Source: a virus
Virus record (IMG/VR): IMGVR_UViG_3300033273_000026
Coordinates: 1 to 26,195 of that record
Length of the DNA: 26,195 nt
Direction: 5' to 3' (one strand)
Below, one piece after another: positions 15,540-22,902 of the stretch (the first letter of the stretch is position 1; each line of letters begins with the position of its first letter). The notes beneath the pieces were generated by a model, which was not told the DNA's origin, searched no databases, and saw nothing but the letters and a program-made list of their open reading frames with translations. The translations under genes were made by a program, and so were the position numbers.

Positions 15540-15557
15540 TACAAGCTGTAGCTTGTA
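15540..15557. promoter_or_regulatory. Palindrome TACAAGC-N4-GCTTGTA at the capsid promoter
   Basis: Perfect 7-bp inverted repeat with spacer TGTA. The same arms with 4-base spacers (TGGG, TGGG, TGTG) occur three times inside the replication initiator gene at 23243-23316, and I found no further full copies. This copy is in non-coding DNA and overlaps the predicted transcription start (about 15556) of the capsid operon, so it may be an operator for the initiator protein. In the RNA it would also form a hairpin at the very 5' end, an alternative role. Confidence 0.6.
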
Positions 15558-15562
15558 AACAT

Positions 15563-15591
15563 ATTAGATGCTAGGTGTAGTATTTGTACAT
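15563..15591 (-). promoter_or_regulatory. Predicted capsid operon promoter with TGTACAAATAC motif
   Basis: Minus strand: ATGTAC (15591-15586), 17-base spacer, then TCTAAT (15568-15563, five of six matches to TATAAT). The -35 side lies in the recurring 11-base motif TGTACAAATAC (15580-15590). It directly follows the terminator of the scaffold operon. A promoter right after a terminator and before the capsid gene is functionally sensible. Recognition by host sigma-70 or by a phage factor cannot be told from sequence. Confidence 0.5.
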
Positions 15592-15627
15592 ATAAAAAGC
15601 CCTCGCCGGGAAACGGAAGCGAGGGCT
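15592..15627 (-). terminator. Intrinsic terminator after the scaffold gene
   Basis: Minus strand AGCCCTCGC (15627-15619), 12-base loop, GCGAGGGCT (15606-15598), followed by TTTTATAT. A 9-bp GC-rich stem with a T-run is a clear Rho-independent terminator, about 45 bases beyond the scaffold stop codon. It would separate the terminase-portal-scaffold transcript from the capsid transcript. Confidence 0.88.
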
Positions 15628-15672
15628 AGTTTTAGGAGAGAGCAGTGAAAACTCCTAATTATACGACTCAGG

Positions 15673-16485
15673 CTAGCCGTATCTCCTTTGAAACTCTAAC
15701 TCTACGTTGCGAGTATACGCAGGGTCAGAGCCATAACGGGGGTCAGACATTTTAGATTGCATAGAAGCTTTAAAGTCGTCTTCACTTTCACCCGCTTCAG
15801 CAACTTCTGCGACTGGTATTTTGGACATATCTCCTGTCATGGAGCGTACTTTTTGCATAAGACGTTGCCCAACCGCAGTGCCGCCCCAGTAGTTTATTTC
15901 TTGCCGTTCAGCCTCAGAGATAATTCCTTTACGCTCTAAGCCATCAGCCCAATCAATATTAGATTTTAAAATAGCATCAGCGTTAGGGCCAAGAGCCTCA
16001 CGTTCTCTCGCCGTGTCTATCTCCGCTTGCTTCATATCCTCACCAGCCATGCTAGTGATAGATTCCGCAAGTTCATCAAACGCCGCTTGGTTAACGCCAT
16101 ACTTCGTTGCCCAATCTAAATACGTAGACACAATAGGGTCATTCGCTTCGTAACCCGCATTGGTTAAAACCGCAGTATCGTATTCTTTGGGGGCTTTGTG
16201 CTGACCTTGTGAAAACTTTTTTTGTAACTCTTCGTAAGATTTTACAATGTTTTCTAAGTCAGGACCTTCCTTTTCATCCCAGAACTTTTCGGGAAACCAC
16301 TCAGGTCGTTCATAAATTTCAGGCTCTTCGGGTTCATCTGTAGGCTCGGCATCCGCTCGATGCTCTATGGTTTGACCTTCTTCTACCGCTTGTTCTTGTT
16401 CTAAAGCTGCTGCGGCCATTAAACCATCAGGGGCCGCTACGTCTTCGGTTGTCCCTTCGGCTTCTTGGTTATCACTCTCGCTCAT
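15673..16485 (-). CDS. Capsid scaffolding protein
   Basis: A 270-residue, very acidic protein. The first 60 residues are rich in E, A and D with no predicted fold, followed by ERPEWFPEKFWDEKEGPDLENIVKSYEELQKKF (about residues 58-90). This WxPEKFWD...SYxELxKK segment is typical of scaffold proteins of T7-like and related podoviruses. The rest is helical, and a charged C-terminus (SDPAYTRNVELEFQRRYG) would contact capsid subunits. It is encoded immediately before the capsid gene, as usual, and its start overlaps the Bbp19-like gene by 14 bases. It is expected to fill the prohead and leave during maturation. Confidence 0.87.
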   Translation of the reverse strand: MSESDNQEAEGTTEDVAAPDGLMAAAALEQEQAVEEGQTIEHRADAEPTDEPEEPEIYERPEWFPEKFWDEKEGPDLENIVKSYEELQKKFSQGQHKAPKEYDTAVLTNAGYEANDPIVSTYLDWATKYGVNQAAFDELAESITSMAGEDMKQAEIDTAREREALGPNADAILKSNIDWADGLERKGIISEAERQEINYWGGTAVGQRLMQKVRSMTGDMSKIPVAEVAEAGESEDDFKASMQSKMSDPRYGSDPAYTRNVELEFQRRYG

Positions 16486-16768
16486 TCGCTCGTTTTATCC
16501 TCTGTTGAATTTCACGCACTAAACTATTCTGACCTTCCCGTGCGTATCCAAAAGAAGGGTCAGCACCCGGCACCCACGCTGGTTGATCTACAGTTATGGT
16601 CCGCAAATGCTCTAAAACTTTCTTACCAGCCTCAGAGTCAAAACATCTTTTGAACTGAATATCTAAATCCCGCTGTGCGCTGTTGGGCATCTCTAAATGT
16701 GTTATGGTTGCGTCTACTCCATCCCAGCCGGGAGAGTTAATGCTTCGAATACGTTCTGCTTGGCTCAT
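16472..16768 (-). CDS. Bbp19-like phage protein
   Basis: A 98-residue protein whose middle (DLDIQFKRCFDSEAGKKVLEHLRTITVDQPAWVPGADPSFGYAREGQNSLVREIQQRI) matches the pattern of the Bbp19 family first named in Bordetella phage BPP-1: F-x-x-C/T-F-x-x-x-x-G-x-x-V-L-x-x-L, then an RxGQ/EGQ-R/S-x-V/L-R-x-I helix. Members lie between portal and scaffold/capsid genes, as here. The exact role is not known; a head-assembly function is inferred from place. The start overlaps the portal stop as ATGA. Confidence 0.85.
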   Translation of the reverse strand: MSQAERIRSINSPGWDGVDATITHLEMPNSAQRDLDIQFKRCFDSEAGKKVLEHLRTITVDQPAWVPGADPSFGYAREGQNSLVREIQQRIKRANERE

Positions 16769-18312
16769 TGCATTTGTTCCCCTTCAGGCGGTATCACGCC
16801 CTGTTGCTCTGCTGCCATCTGTGCCATTGCTAACATTTCATCTTGCATCCGCTGACGTTCTTGCGGCGTCGTTCTGAGTTTAGCCGGGATACCTAACTGA
16901 TCAGCAATGTAGTCACCGACCTGATCCATTTTGAGCAATGTCTGACCTTGTGGCCCCATCATCTGGGAAATCTGCATGAACTGCATAACCTCGTTGAGCT
17001 TGTCCATGTTAGACGCCATAGCCAAGGGGGACTGAGGAATAACGTTAACTTGCAGCCCATCTACCTTTAGGGGCAGTTCAATTTTGCCCATCTCATCCAT
17101 AAGCTCTAGGCTACGACGCACGATTGGAAACATCGTTTCAGAGATGAGCCGCCCAAACGCTGACCCCAAGTTCTGCGATAGCTCTTTCATACGTTCTACA
17201 ATCTCAGTCGCACTTCTGGCGGACATATTGTCGGGCGGCAAGCTTTCGTCTAGCAACGTCTTCTTGATGTTAATACGTAAGTCATTGCTAACGATTTGTG
17301 TCAAGTTAGCATCGCCCGAACGGGGTAGGGGTTGTAAGGATGGGCCTCGAGGTCCACCGTTCGAGCTAACGCCTATTACTGCGCCGGGAACGATGCTAAT
17401 TGTCTGGGGGTTTAAGACGCCATCATCGACCGCAGTAAACACGCCACCGATACTGATGCTGGCGTTTTTCAAAGTTAATTCAACAACTTTGTTTAATGTC
17501 TTAATGTCAGGTAAAGCATATAGCACGGGGCCACGACCATAACGTTCGTTACTGGCTTTCATGTATCGGGAGATTACCCAAGGAAAAGACTTCAGGTCAC
17601 GGTGTACGAGTTTGAAGTCTTCTTCTGCGGTAACCAAACAATAATAAATTTGATTGTCTACTGTGTAGGTTGCCTCAATCATATCCAACGGCTGCGTCGG
17701 ATCTTCTTCATATTTTTTAACAATATGGTCAGGAATATTTGCGTCAGGCCATTCGCGCTGAATAACGTTAAACGGTCGCTTCAACTTACGATAGACGGTA
17801 TCAACCGTCCCGTTTGGTCCTTCTTCAAAGCAAACTAGATAAGATGGTACAGCCGTGTAACGTATGGGCGTTATTTCATCTCCGGGCTGTATCAGCATAA
17901 CCGCTGTACCTACCGCCAGATCCAATAGAAACTCACCCATAGCCAGATCAAAACCAGACTGCGCCATAATGCCGAACATTTTTTCTGTGTAAAAATCCAG
18001 AGCTTGCTGAACTGAAATTTTATTTTCTTCGGGTATTTCTTGGCCCGGTTGAAGCCGACACCACGGACGTTGTGGCGGAAAAAGGGAGGACTGTATTCGG
18101 TTTGCAAACCGGGCCGTTGAGTGGATAGCCGTACTATCAAACACTCGTTTCATTTTGTTTTGACCGGGAACATTCCCCTCGTAGTATCCGTCGTACAAGT
18201 TACGCATAGGAAGCGCATATTCGTAGGCTTCTTCATAGATAGACCGCCATTGGTCTTTGTGAGTTTCCGCTTTCTTGTAGCGTTTCTTAATTTGTTTGAC
18301 GTCTAATACCAT
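16765..18312 (-). CDS. Portal (head-to-tail connector) protein
   Basis: A 515-residue protein of the podovirus head-tail connector family. The N-terminus has KKRYKKAETHKDQWRSIYEEAYEYALPMRN, the usual WxxxYEEAYxYxLP helix, followed by DSTAIHSTARFANRIQSSLFPPQRPWCRL (about residues 60-88), a signature of this portal type. Further conserved parts are FYTEKMF...SGFDLAMGEFLLDLAVGTAVM (about 105-138), PYVISRY-like WVISRYMKASNERYGRGP (245-265) and a C-terminal helix with MQFMQISQMMGPQGQ. It would form the dodecameric ring through which DNA is packaged by the large terminase. Its ATG overlaps the upstream stop as TAATG. Confidence 0.93.
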   Translation of the reverse strand: MVLDVKQIKKRYKKAETHKDQWRSIYEEAYEYALPMRNLYDGYYEGNVPGQNKMKRVFDSTAIHSTARFANRIQSSLFPPQRPWCRLQPGQEIPEENKISVQQALDFYTEKMFGIMAQSGFDLAMGEFLLDLAVGTAVMLIQPGDEITPIRYTAVPSYLVCFEEGPNGTVDTVYRKLKRPFNVIQREWPDANIPDHIVKKYEEDPTQPLDMIEATYTVDNQIYYCLVTAEEDFKLVHRDLKSFPWVISRYMKASNERYGRGPVLYALPDIKTLNKVVELTLKNASISIGGVFTAVDDGVLNPQTISIVPGAVIGVSSNGGPRGPSLQPLPRSGDANLTQIVSNDLRINIKKTLLDESLPPDNMSARSATEIVERMKELSQNLGSAFGRLISETMFPIVRRSLELMDEMGKIELPLKVDGLQVNVIPQSPLAMASNMDKLNEVMQFMQISQMMGPQGQTLLKMDQVGDYIADQLGIPAKLRTTPQERQRMQDEMLAMAQMAAEQQGVIPPEGEQMQ

Positions 18313-18566
18313 TAGGTTTTCTTATGCCTCTGTGCAAAATTTCTAGCAGCTTCTACACTGCCAAAGCCCCACGCTTTTAACGCTAGAGCTTTTCTTGTGG
18401 GCCGACCTTGCTCGTCTTTCATCGGCCCTTTCATGCCAGCAAATCTTGCCGCGAATGAAACCCGCCTCGGGTTTGTTCCTGTTTTGAGTTTACGGCCCAT
18501 GCCTAGAGCTTTTCGCCCTTTTTCGTTTAGGCCGCCTTCCTCACTTTGAAACGCTTTTTTTACCAT
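18312..18566 (-). CDS. DUF6321-like basic protein
   Basis: An 84-residue, strongly basic protein. The order SEEGGLNEKGRKA (residues 8-20), RRVSFAARFAGMKGPMKDEQGRPTRKALAL and a final W matches the DUF6321 pattern found in marine phages, often near head and packaging genes. Function is unknown. The charge and the neighbouring portal and terminase suggest a DNA- or capsid-associated role, which is inference. It ends as TAATG with the portal start. Confidence 0.78.
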   Translation of the reverse strand: MVKKAFQSEEGGLNEKGRKALGMGRKLKTGTNPRRVSFAARFAGMKGPMKDEQGRPTRKALALKAWGFGSVEAARNFAQRHKKT

Positions 18567-18574
18567 ATTTCTTT

Positions 18575-18697
18575 TTAGTCATTGTTCTCAGCTTGTTCGT
18601 CTTGCTGTTCATTTTGCTGCTGAGTGGTTTCTTGCCTTTTTTTGCCCCGTACATCATGCACCTCTGTATGTTTTGGGTTGCGAATATATTTTTTCAT
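18575..18697 (-). CDS. Very small polar protein (40 residues)
   Basis: MKKYIRNPKHTEVHDVRGKK is followed by a glutamine/glutamate-rich tail ending QAENND. Its ATG overlaps the stop of the upstream gene (TAATG), and it ends 8 bases before the DUF6321-like start. Without it this would be the only non-coding space in the cluster, and its coupling to both neighbours supports it as a real gene. The N-terminal 15 residues resemble short head-cluster proteins of other phages, but no family can be named with certainty. Confidence 0.6.
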   Translation of the reverse strand: MKKYIRNPKHTEVHDVRGKKRQETTQQQNEQQDEQAENND

Positions 18698-18948
18698 TAG
18701 CCCGACCTTGGGTTACGTCCTAACGTGGTTTGAAGTGAATCCGTGGTATTTCTGCCTTGAGTACCCGCCGTTACACCTTCAGCCATTAATCGTCGCGTTC
18801 CACCTCGAACACGAGACTTTGCTTGCGAAGCTAGTCGCTTGCCAGTATCAATTCGCTCTTGCTCTGCTGCAATTTCTTGCTGCCTTAAATTTTCCTCCAC
18901 CTTTGGATCAGGTGGTGGAGCTTTAGGTTTTTTGAATAGACCGCCCAT
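18697..18948 (-). CDS. Small head-cluster protein (MGGLFKKPKAPPPDP type)
   Basis: An 83-residue protein beginning MGGLFKKPKAPPPDPKVEEN. Proteins with a MGG-basic-proline-rich start, a charged helix with a conserved ERxxxGKR/ARS motif and a glycine/arginine-rich end are common between terminase and portal genes in epsilon15- and BPP-1-like podoviruses. They are taken as minor head or head-closure-associated proteins. Helix residues about 16-45; the C-terminus (GTRRLMAEGVTAGTQGRN) is likely flexible. Both ends overlap neighbours as TAATG. Confidence 0.65.
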   Translation of the reverse strand: MGGLFKKPKAPPPDPKVEENLRQQEIAAEQERIDTGKRLASQAKSRVRGGTRRLMAEGVTAGTQGRNTTDSLQTTLGRNPRSG

Positions 18949-19439
18949 TAGAATAACCTCGAATAAATTTTGTAGTCACTACCATCAGGGCCATACCGAC
19001 GCATGGTACCCTCGTACTCAAAGTAACATCTCTCAGCCCATTTGACTGCTGGAACGTTGTCAGAATGAATGGTGAACTGTAACCTTTTTATTCCTAATCT
19101 ATTCGCTGCTAGCTCGAAAAACTGCAAAGCCGTGCGATGAAACGACATGGTTTTTCGGCCTAAGTGTTTGCTAGGAATAAGCCACGCTTCCGCGCTGCCT
19201 TTCCAATGCTCGTAGATCCCAAACATCGCATAGACTTTGCCCTCACCAATCCCGCTATAAGCGACCCCCGCATTGGCATACTGGCTGAGAATAGATAGAT
19301 AATCGTCGTGATGACTAGCTAGATCCTCATCAAACTTGTTTAGGTCGCACATCAGGTAATGTGCCGGGGACCAGTCAACCAGTTTATGCCGGGGATAATC
19401 GAGAGGCATAGCCCGATTGAGTTCATCAATCGAAAACAT
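18948..19439 (-). CDS. GNAT-like acetyltransferase / gp13-like protein
   Basis: The ATG at 19439 (MFSIDELNRAMPLDYPRH) is preferred over one at 19475 because GGAG lies four bases ahead of it. The product has 163 residues. The pattern alpha-beta-beta (GKVYAMFGIYEHWKGSAEAWLIPS), then a helix with SFHRTALQFFELAANRLGIKRLQFTIHSDNVPAVKWAERCYFEYEGTMRRYG, is that of GNAT acetyltransferases, with the last part forming the usual NxxAxxWxxRxxFxxEG motif. Phages often carry such a protein just after the large terminase, and T7 gp13 also has a GNAT fold. Its substrate is unknown. It overlaps the terminase end by 14 bases. Confidence 0.8.
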   Translation of the reverse strand: MFSIDELNRAMPLDYPRHKLVDWSPAHYLMCDLNKFDEDLASHHDDYLSILSQYANAGVAYSGIGEGKVYAMFGIYEHWKGSAEAWLIPSKHLGRKTMSFHRTALQFFELAANRLGIKRLQFTIHSDNVPAVKWAERCYFEYEGTMRRYGPDGSDYKIYSRLF

Positions 19440-20949
19440 TGAACTCCAAAACCTTCGCTTGCGTTGTCGCCACACGACCGCGAGTAGGGGCCTTGGTCAT
19501 AATTCTATGCTCAGAACCTAGCAAACAATACCCCGCCGCATCGCCTACGTGCGAATGTTCGTTCTTGTTGGGCGTATCTCTAAACCGTTCTTGCCCCGCA
19601 CCAATCGCCACACGCTTGAAATGATACCCACCCGCTAAAGCTTTGCGTAACCGATTGCACTTACGACTAATCAAAAACCCGGGCTTGCTATCTATGAGTC
19701 TACCCATAGGTATCGCCAAAGCTTCCCGCCGGGTTCTAAACTCGTTTGTCGCCGTAGGTCTAGCCAACAACCCCAGAGTTTTAAGATGGTCAAACGCCGT
19801 GGTTTCAAATATCTGGTCACGCTGCATACCCGCAGGGTCACCCCATATCATCGTTTCATATCTAGGAAACCTAGACTCCAACTCGCTCTTGAGCATCTCC
19901 GCAAACCGATTTAGCCCCATGTCAAACGTGACAAGCTCATGCAGAACGTGCCATCTACCGTTGCCCATTTTTTGAGCAAAGATAGCCGCCGGGGTCAAAC
20001 CAAAGTCCAAGCCCACATGAACGGGTAACTCCGGGTCAGGCTCTAGGTCAGCCGCCATCAAACTATCGTTGTACTCAGGCCAGACGGGTCTACCTTCCTG
20101 AACAAACGTATACTTGCCCTCGGCATAGCACTGAATCCAATCTAGGTTCTTACCGCCTAGAAGCTGCTCATAATATCCCGTCGGTAGGTTCTTGAGGTTC
20201 TCAGCCTTGGGGTTGGTTCTCCACCAGCGACCCGCCTGATGAATAAACCCTTGAGCTTCGGGCATTTCGTCAGGCAATTCATCAATGCCTACTTCCACAA
20301 CACCGCCGGGCTGCTTAAAAAAATCCCAAGCATACTTACCTCTAGGCCGCTCTTTCTCCGCAATGCGATAATACCAATGGTCATCATCCATAGGATTGGT
20401 ATCCATGATAACCCCATGCCAAGAAGGACCCCCGTCAGCTTTCGTCGGAAAACGTCCAACCCTATGCGTTAATCCATCCGCTACAGCCTTGGGAAGCTCC
20501 CGGCACTCATTGACCCAAGCTCCCGTTAACTCCAAAGACAACAGCTTCCTAACGTCCTTCGGGTCATCTAAAGCTAAGAATATAACCTCACAGTCAATGC
20601 CAGCCGCCCCATCTCTAGGCGGTAACTTGATATGATGCGTGATAGGCGGGGAATATTTCACAGGCCCCCAAACGTGTTCAGGCATTAACTCCAACCAAGT
20701 CTTCAACGTCGTCGTCCTCAACATAGGGTTGGTATTCCGAACAATCGCAAACCTCGTGTACTTAATCCCATCCCTCGGACTAGGCTTCTGCTCAATAGCC
20801 CGACGCCATATCTCCGCACAGCAAGCGTAACTCTTACCACTACCCACAGGCCCCATAATGCCCCGGACAAAACCCTTGCTCTTAAAAAACTTCGCAACCG
20901 TAGGCGACGTCGAGAAGTCTAACTTCATGTTGCTTAGAGGCTCATTCAT
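19426..20949 (-). CDS. Terminase large subunit
   Basis: A 507-residue packaging motor. The ATPase domain has Walker A GPVGSGKS at residues 33-40, a Walker B-like WVNE at 145-148, where the usual aspartate before the catalytic glutamate is replaced by asparagine, and a coupling motif MDTNP at 182-186. The nuclease domain has the expected acidic residues D315 (VGLDFGLTP), D371 (IWGDPAG) and D470 (HVGDAAGYCL). It cuts the concatemer and pumps DNA through the portal. The gene is joined by ATGA overlap to the interposed unknown gene and overlaps the GNAT-like gene downstream. The DNA here looks richer in C and G than the preceding gene. Confidence 0.95.
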   Translation of the reverse strand: MNEPLSNMKLDFSTSPTVAKFFKSKGFVRGIMGPVGSGKSYACCAEIWRRAIEQKPSPRDGIKYTRFAIVRNTNPMLRTTTLKTWLELMPEHVWGPVKYSPPITHHIKLPPRDGAAGIDCEVIFLALDDPKDVRKLLSLELTGAWVNECRELPKAVADGLTHRVGRFPTKADGGPSWHGVIMDTNPMDDDHWYYRIAEKERPRGKYAWDFFKQPGGVVEVGIDELPDEMPEAQGFIHQAGRWWRTNPKAENLKNLPTGYYEQLLGGKNLDWIQCYAEGKYTFVQEGRPVWPEYNDSLMAADLEPDPELPVHVGLDFGLTPAAIFAQKMGNGRWHVLHELVTFDMGLNRFAEMLKSELESRFPRYETMIWGDPAGMQRDQIFETTAFDHLKTLGLLARPTATNEFRTRREALAIPMGRLIDSKPGFLISRKCNRLRKALAGGYHFKRVAIGAGQERFRDTPNKNEHSHVGDAAGYCLLGSEHRIMTKAPTRGRVATTQAKVLEFNVFD

Positions 20950-22088
20950 TGTCTTCCTCCATAAATTTCAGAGGCTGGCCTATACACATATGATTGCTCG
21001 GTAATTACCCCATTTTGCGGTTTACCAACAACACAGTTCCGCACCCAGACAGTCTTGCCGCTTTTTAATCTGCGCCAATGACCCCTTCGGTCATGCATAC
21101 ACGGTGACACGCCCACTCCAGTACCCGCGCTTGAAACATCTCGGCCAGTAGGAAAAATCTGAATGACTGTACTTTTTTCTTCATATTTTTTTAACCTAGC
21201 TGCACGGCTAACAGGTGGTGTAATATCTGTAAAATAATTGTTTATCCTGTCAGGGTTTAACGCGCCAAGGCTAGCAAAAATGTTTGCTCCGCTGAAATAA
21301 AAATGTCCTTTTTGATCGCATGTTTCAACAACATACTTTTGCAACTTTTTCATAATATTAACACTTTTAATTTCTAAAAACGAAGGCTCAGCTTTATCAA
21401 GGACTGGACTCTTTGCGTGATGATATGTGACATAAGGAGAGTCTTCTTTTTGTTTAGCGTTTTTCCAATGAACGCCGTAAAACTTACGCAACGGCGTAGT
21501 ATCCAACGTATTACCGTTACGCATTATGCGACCACAATTCCCGCCAGAAGACGCAAGCTCTTCCCCCGCCGTATCAAAATCAGCCTCACCAAATGGAAAC
21601 AAAATATCTTCAAATCTCTGAGTCTTACAAAACAAGTATGTGTAACTAGGGGAATACACACCAAATGCACTCTTGCCGCTGAAAATACTCATAGGAATTA
21701 AATATAAAATTACACAAGCACATAAGTCATCCAAGCAATCCGCGCTCGGCAAGTTAGCGTGACGCCCAAATGAAGCTCGGTTTAATAAATGACGCGCATC
21801 TCTAAACCATAAATGAACCCTAGACACCCGGTTTCCATCCCCATCGTTGAAATGACTGAGTGTCGACGTAACAGGAAACGGCAACACTATGCGCTCCTTT
21901 GCTAATTCAGGAACCTTGCTTACATCATCCCAAACCAAACCGTCACTTGGAACTAAAAACTTTTTGCTTTTAGTTAAACAGCTAAGAAGAAATGCAATGT
22001 CTTTTTTATTAACACCTATATAACCCATAGCCCTTTTTTTACTCTTAATTGCTGAAGCCAAATCCCGAAAAACACTAAAATCACTCAT
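20946..22088 (-). CDS. Phage protein with C-terminal HDRRGHW motif, between the terminase genes
   Basis: The ATG at 22088 (MSDFSVFRDL) overlaps the small terminase stop by 8 bases and gives 380 residues. It does not match any enzyme I know. The last 50 residues hold HDRRGHWRRLKSGKTVWVRN (from residue 332), a motif that recurs at the C-terminus of many phage and plasmid proteins of unknown function. The body is mixed alpha/beta with clusters such as LPFPVTSTLSHF and RVHLWFRDARHLL. It separates the two terminase genes, which are normally adjacent, and its DNA looks more AT-rich than the large terminase gene, suggesting a later insertion. DNA binding or a defence role would be guesswork. Confidence 0.72.
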   Translation of the reverse strand: MSDFSVFRDLASAIKSKKRAMGYIGVNKKDIAFLLSCLTKSKKFLVPSDGLVWDDVSKVPELAKERIVLPFPVTSTLSHFNDGDGNRVSRVHLWFRDARHLLNRASFGRHANLPSADCLDDLCACVILYLIPMSIFSGKSAFGVYSPSYTYLFCKTQRFEDILFPFGEADFDTAGEELASSGGNCGRIMRNGNTLDTTPLRKFYGVHWKNAKQKEDSPYVTYHHAKSPVLDKAEPSFLEIKSVNIMKKLQKYVVETCDQKGHFYFSGANIFASLGALNPDRINNYFTDITPPVSRAARLKKYEEKSTVIQIFPTGRDVSSAGTGVGVSPCMHDRRGHWRRLKSGKTVWVRNCVVGKPQNGVITEQSYVYRPASEIYGGRQ

Positions 22089-22512
22089 CACCGTCCTCCT
22101 TCGGCATAACCATCTCAATGCTCACCACACCCGGCTTATCAATCTCCTTCTCGTTATCCAGTAACCCCGCAGACTTCGCCAACATCTGACCAATACGAAC
22201 CTTGTCAATCATCTCAACCTCCACTTGCTCACCATGACGCGTAGGAGTAACCTTAATCTTTCGTATCGCCCTCAAAGCGTTCTCAGGAATATCTCCCACA
22301 TCCTTCAAGTCCACACTCGTCGAACCATCCTCACGATGAACAATATCCACCACATCCGTAACCTTCGCAGAATACAAACCCAGTAAATCCATCGCTAACT
22401 CATCACGCTGCTCATAAATTATCTTAGAACCACGCAACCGCTTCGTGATCCCCCGTGTAGCAAACGGTGTGACACGGGGAACCTTCGGACTGTTAGAACG
22501 GGATTTCATCAT
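22081..22512 (-). CDS. Terminase small subunit-like protein
   Basis: The start ATGATG at 22512/22509 is chosen because AAGGA lies 5-8 bases before it and because the residues upstream would overlap the SSB-like gene. The product has about 143 residues. The N-terminus is basic (KSRSNSPKVPRVTPFATRGITKRLRG) and likely binds DNA. A helical part follows (IIYEQRDELAMDLLGLYSAKVTDVVDI), then KVTPTRHGEQVEVEMIDKVRIGQMLAKSAGLL, which resembles the C-terminal part of small terminases in marine phages. Position two genes before the large terminase supports this. It would recognise the packaging site. The overlap with the SSB-like gene is about 20 bases. Confidence 0.7.
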   Translation of the reverse strand: MMKSRSNSPKVPRVTPFATRGITKRLRGSKIIYEQRDELAMDLLGLYSAKVTDVVDIVHREDGSTSVDLKDVGDIPENALRAIRKIKVTPTRHGEQVEVEMIDKVRIGQMLAKSAGLLDNEKEIDKPGVVSIEMVMPKEDGDE

Positions 22513-22753
22513 CAAAGTCCTTAGACGCCGTATCCTCAGGCTTAGACCAAGTACCATTAGCACCCGCATCCTCTCGTGGCTTCTGCTCAAAGACATTCAG
22601 CCAAACCTCACCCTTCTCATTAGGCAAAGGCAATGAATCTAACTTAATGCTCTCCTTCCCATCATCATAAACAAACTTAACACCCAACTTGTGCCAGTAC
22701 GTCTTACCATCCTTGCCCTCCTTGGGCTGCTTAATCTCCATTATCTTGACCAT
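22493..22753 (-). CDS. Small ssDNA-binding-like protein with SSB-type C-terminal tail
   Basis: An 86-residue protein. Residues 5-55 (EIKQPKEGKDGKTYWHKLGVKF, then IKLDSLPLPNEKGEVWLNVF) form a short beta-rich domain, possibly a reduced OB fold. Residues 56-78 look flexible. The last residues KDFDDEIPF (78-86) are nearly identical to the acidic tip of bacterial SSB (DFDDDIPF). That tip recruits host enzymes such as PriA, RecO, exonuclease I and the chi subunit of the polymerase. GGAG lies 6 bases before the ATG. The gene follows the replication initiator, fitting a replication role. It is too short for a normal SSB (about 150 or more residues), so binding to ssDNA is not certain. Confidence 0.7.
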   Translation of the reverse strand: MVKIMEIKQPKEGKDGKTYWHKLGVKFVYDDGKESIKLDSLPLPNEKGEVWLNVFEQKPREDAGANGTWSKPEDTASKDFDDEIPF

Positions 22754-22816
22754 TTACTTCTCCATGTTTTTTACCAAAATATTTTTGAGTGGCCCCTATA
22801 CTACGCGACAGGGGGC

Positions 22817-22857
22817 GGGGGGGCATAAGGTGCCTTTTTTGTAACGCACACCCCCCC
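22817..22857. repeat. G7/C7 inverted repeat in the leader of the SSB-like gene
   Basis: Seven G (22817-22823) and seven C (22851-22857) face each other across 27 bases that include a smaller GGCA/TGCC hairpin (22822-22834). The stretch lies in the 5' leader of the SSB-like gene on the minus strand. It could form a strong hairpin or a G-rich structure in the RNA. A T-run follows only on the plus strand and after a 4-bp stem, so it is not a convincing terminator. Confidence 0.45.
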
Positions 22858-22864
22858 TATACCT

Positions 22865-22902
22865 TTGTACAAATACTAGCCGACCGTGTGGTGTTTGTAC
22901 AA
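22865..22902. promoter_or_regulatory. Inverted pair of TTGTACAAATAC motifs / promoter for the SSB-terminase genes
   Basis: TTGTACAAATAC (22865-22876, plus) and GTGTTTGTACAA (22891-22902) form 12-base inverted arms with one mismatch and a 14-base loop. The right arm ends exactly at the stop codon of the initiator gene. Read on the minus strand, TTGTAC (22902-22897), an 18-base spacer and TAGTAT (22878-22873) form a promoter-like pair, which would serve the SSB-like, terminase and head genes. The core TTTGTACAAA is itself a palindrome, so a dimeric regulator could bind here. Confidence 0.5.

Noticed and set aside
17084-17542. Plus-strand open frame of 152 residues opposite the portal gene
   Set aside because: Antisense of conserved portal sequence; no ribosome site or recognisable domain.
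22822-22840. Possible plus-strand terminator (GGCA-TAAGG-TGCC then six T)
   Set aside because: Only a 4-bp stem, and no plus-strand gene lies to its left that would need it.
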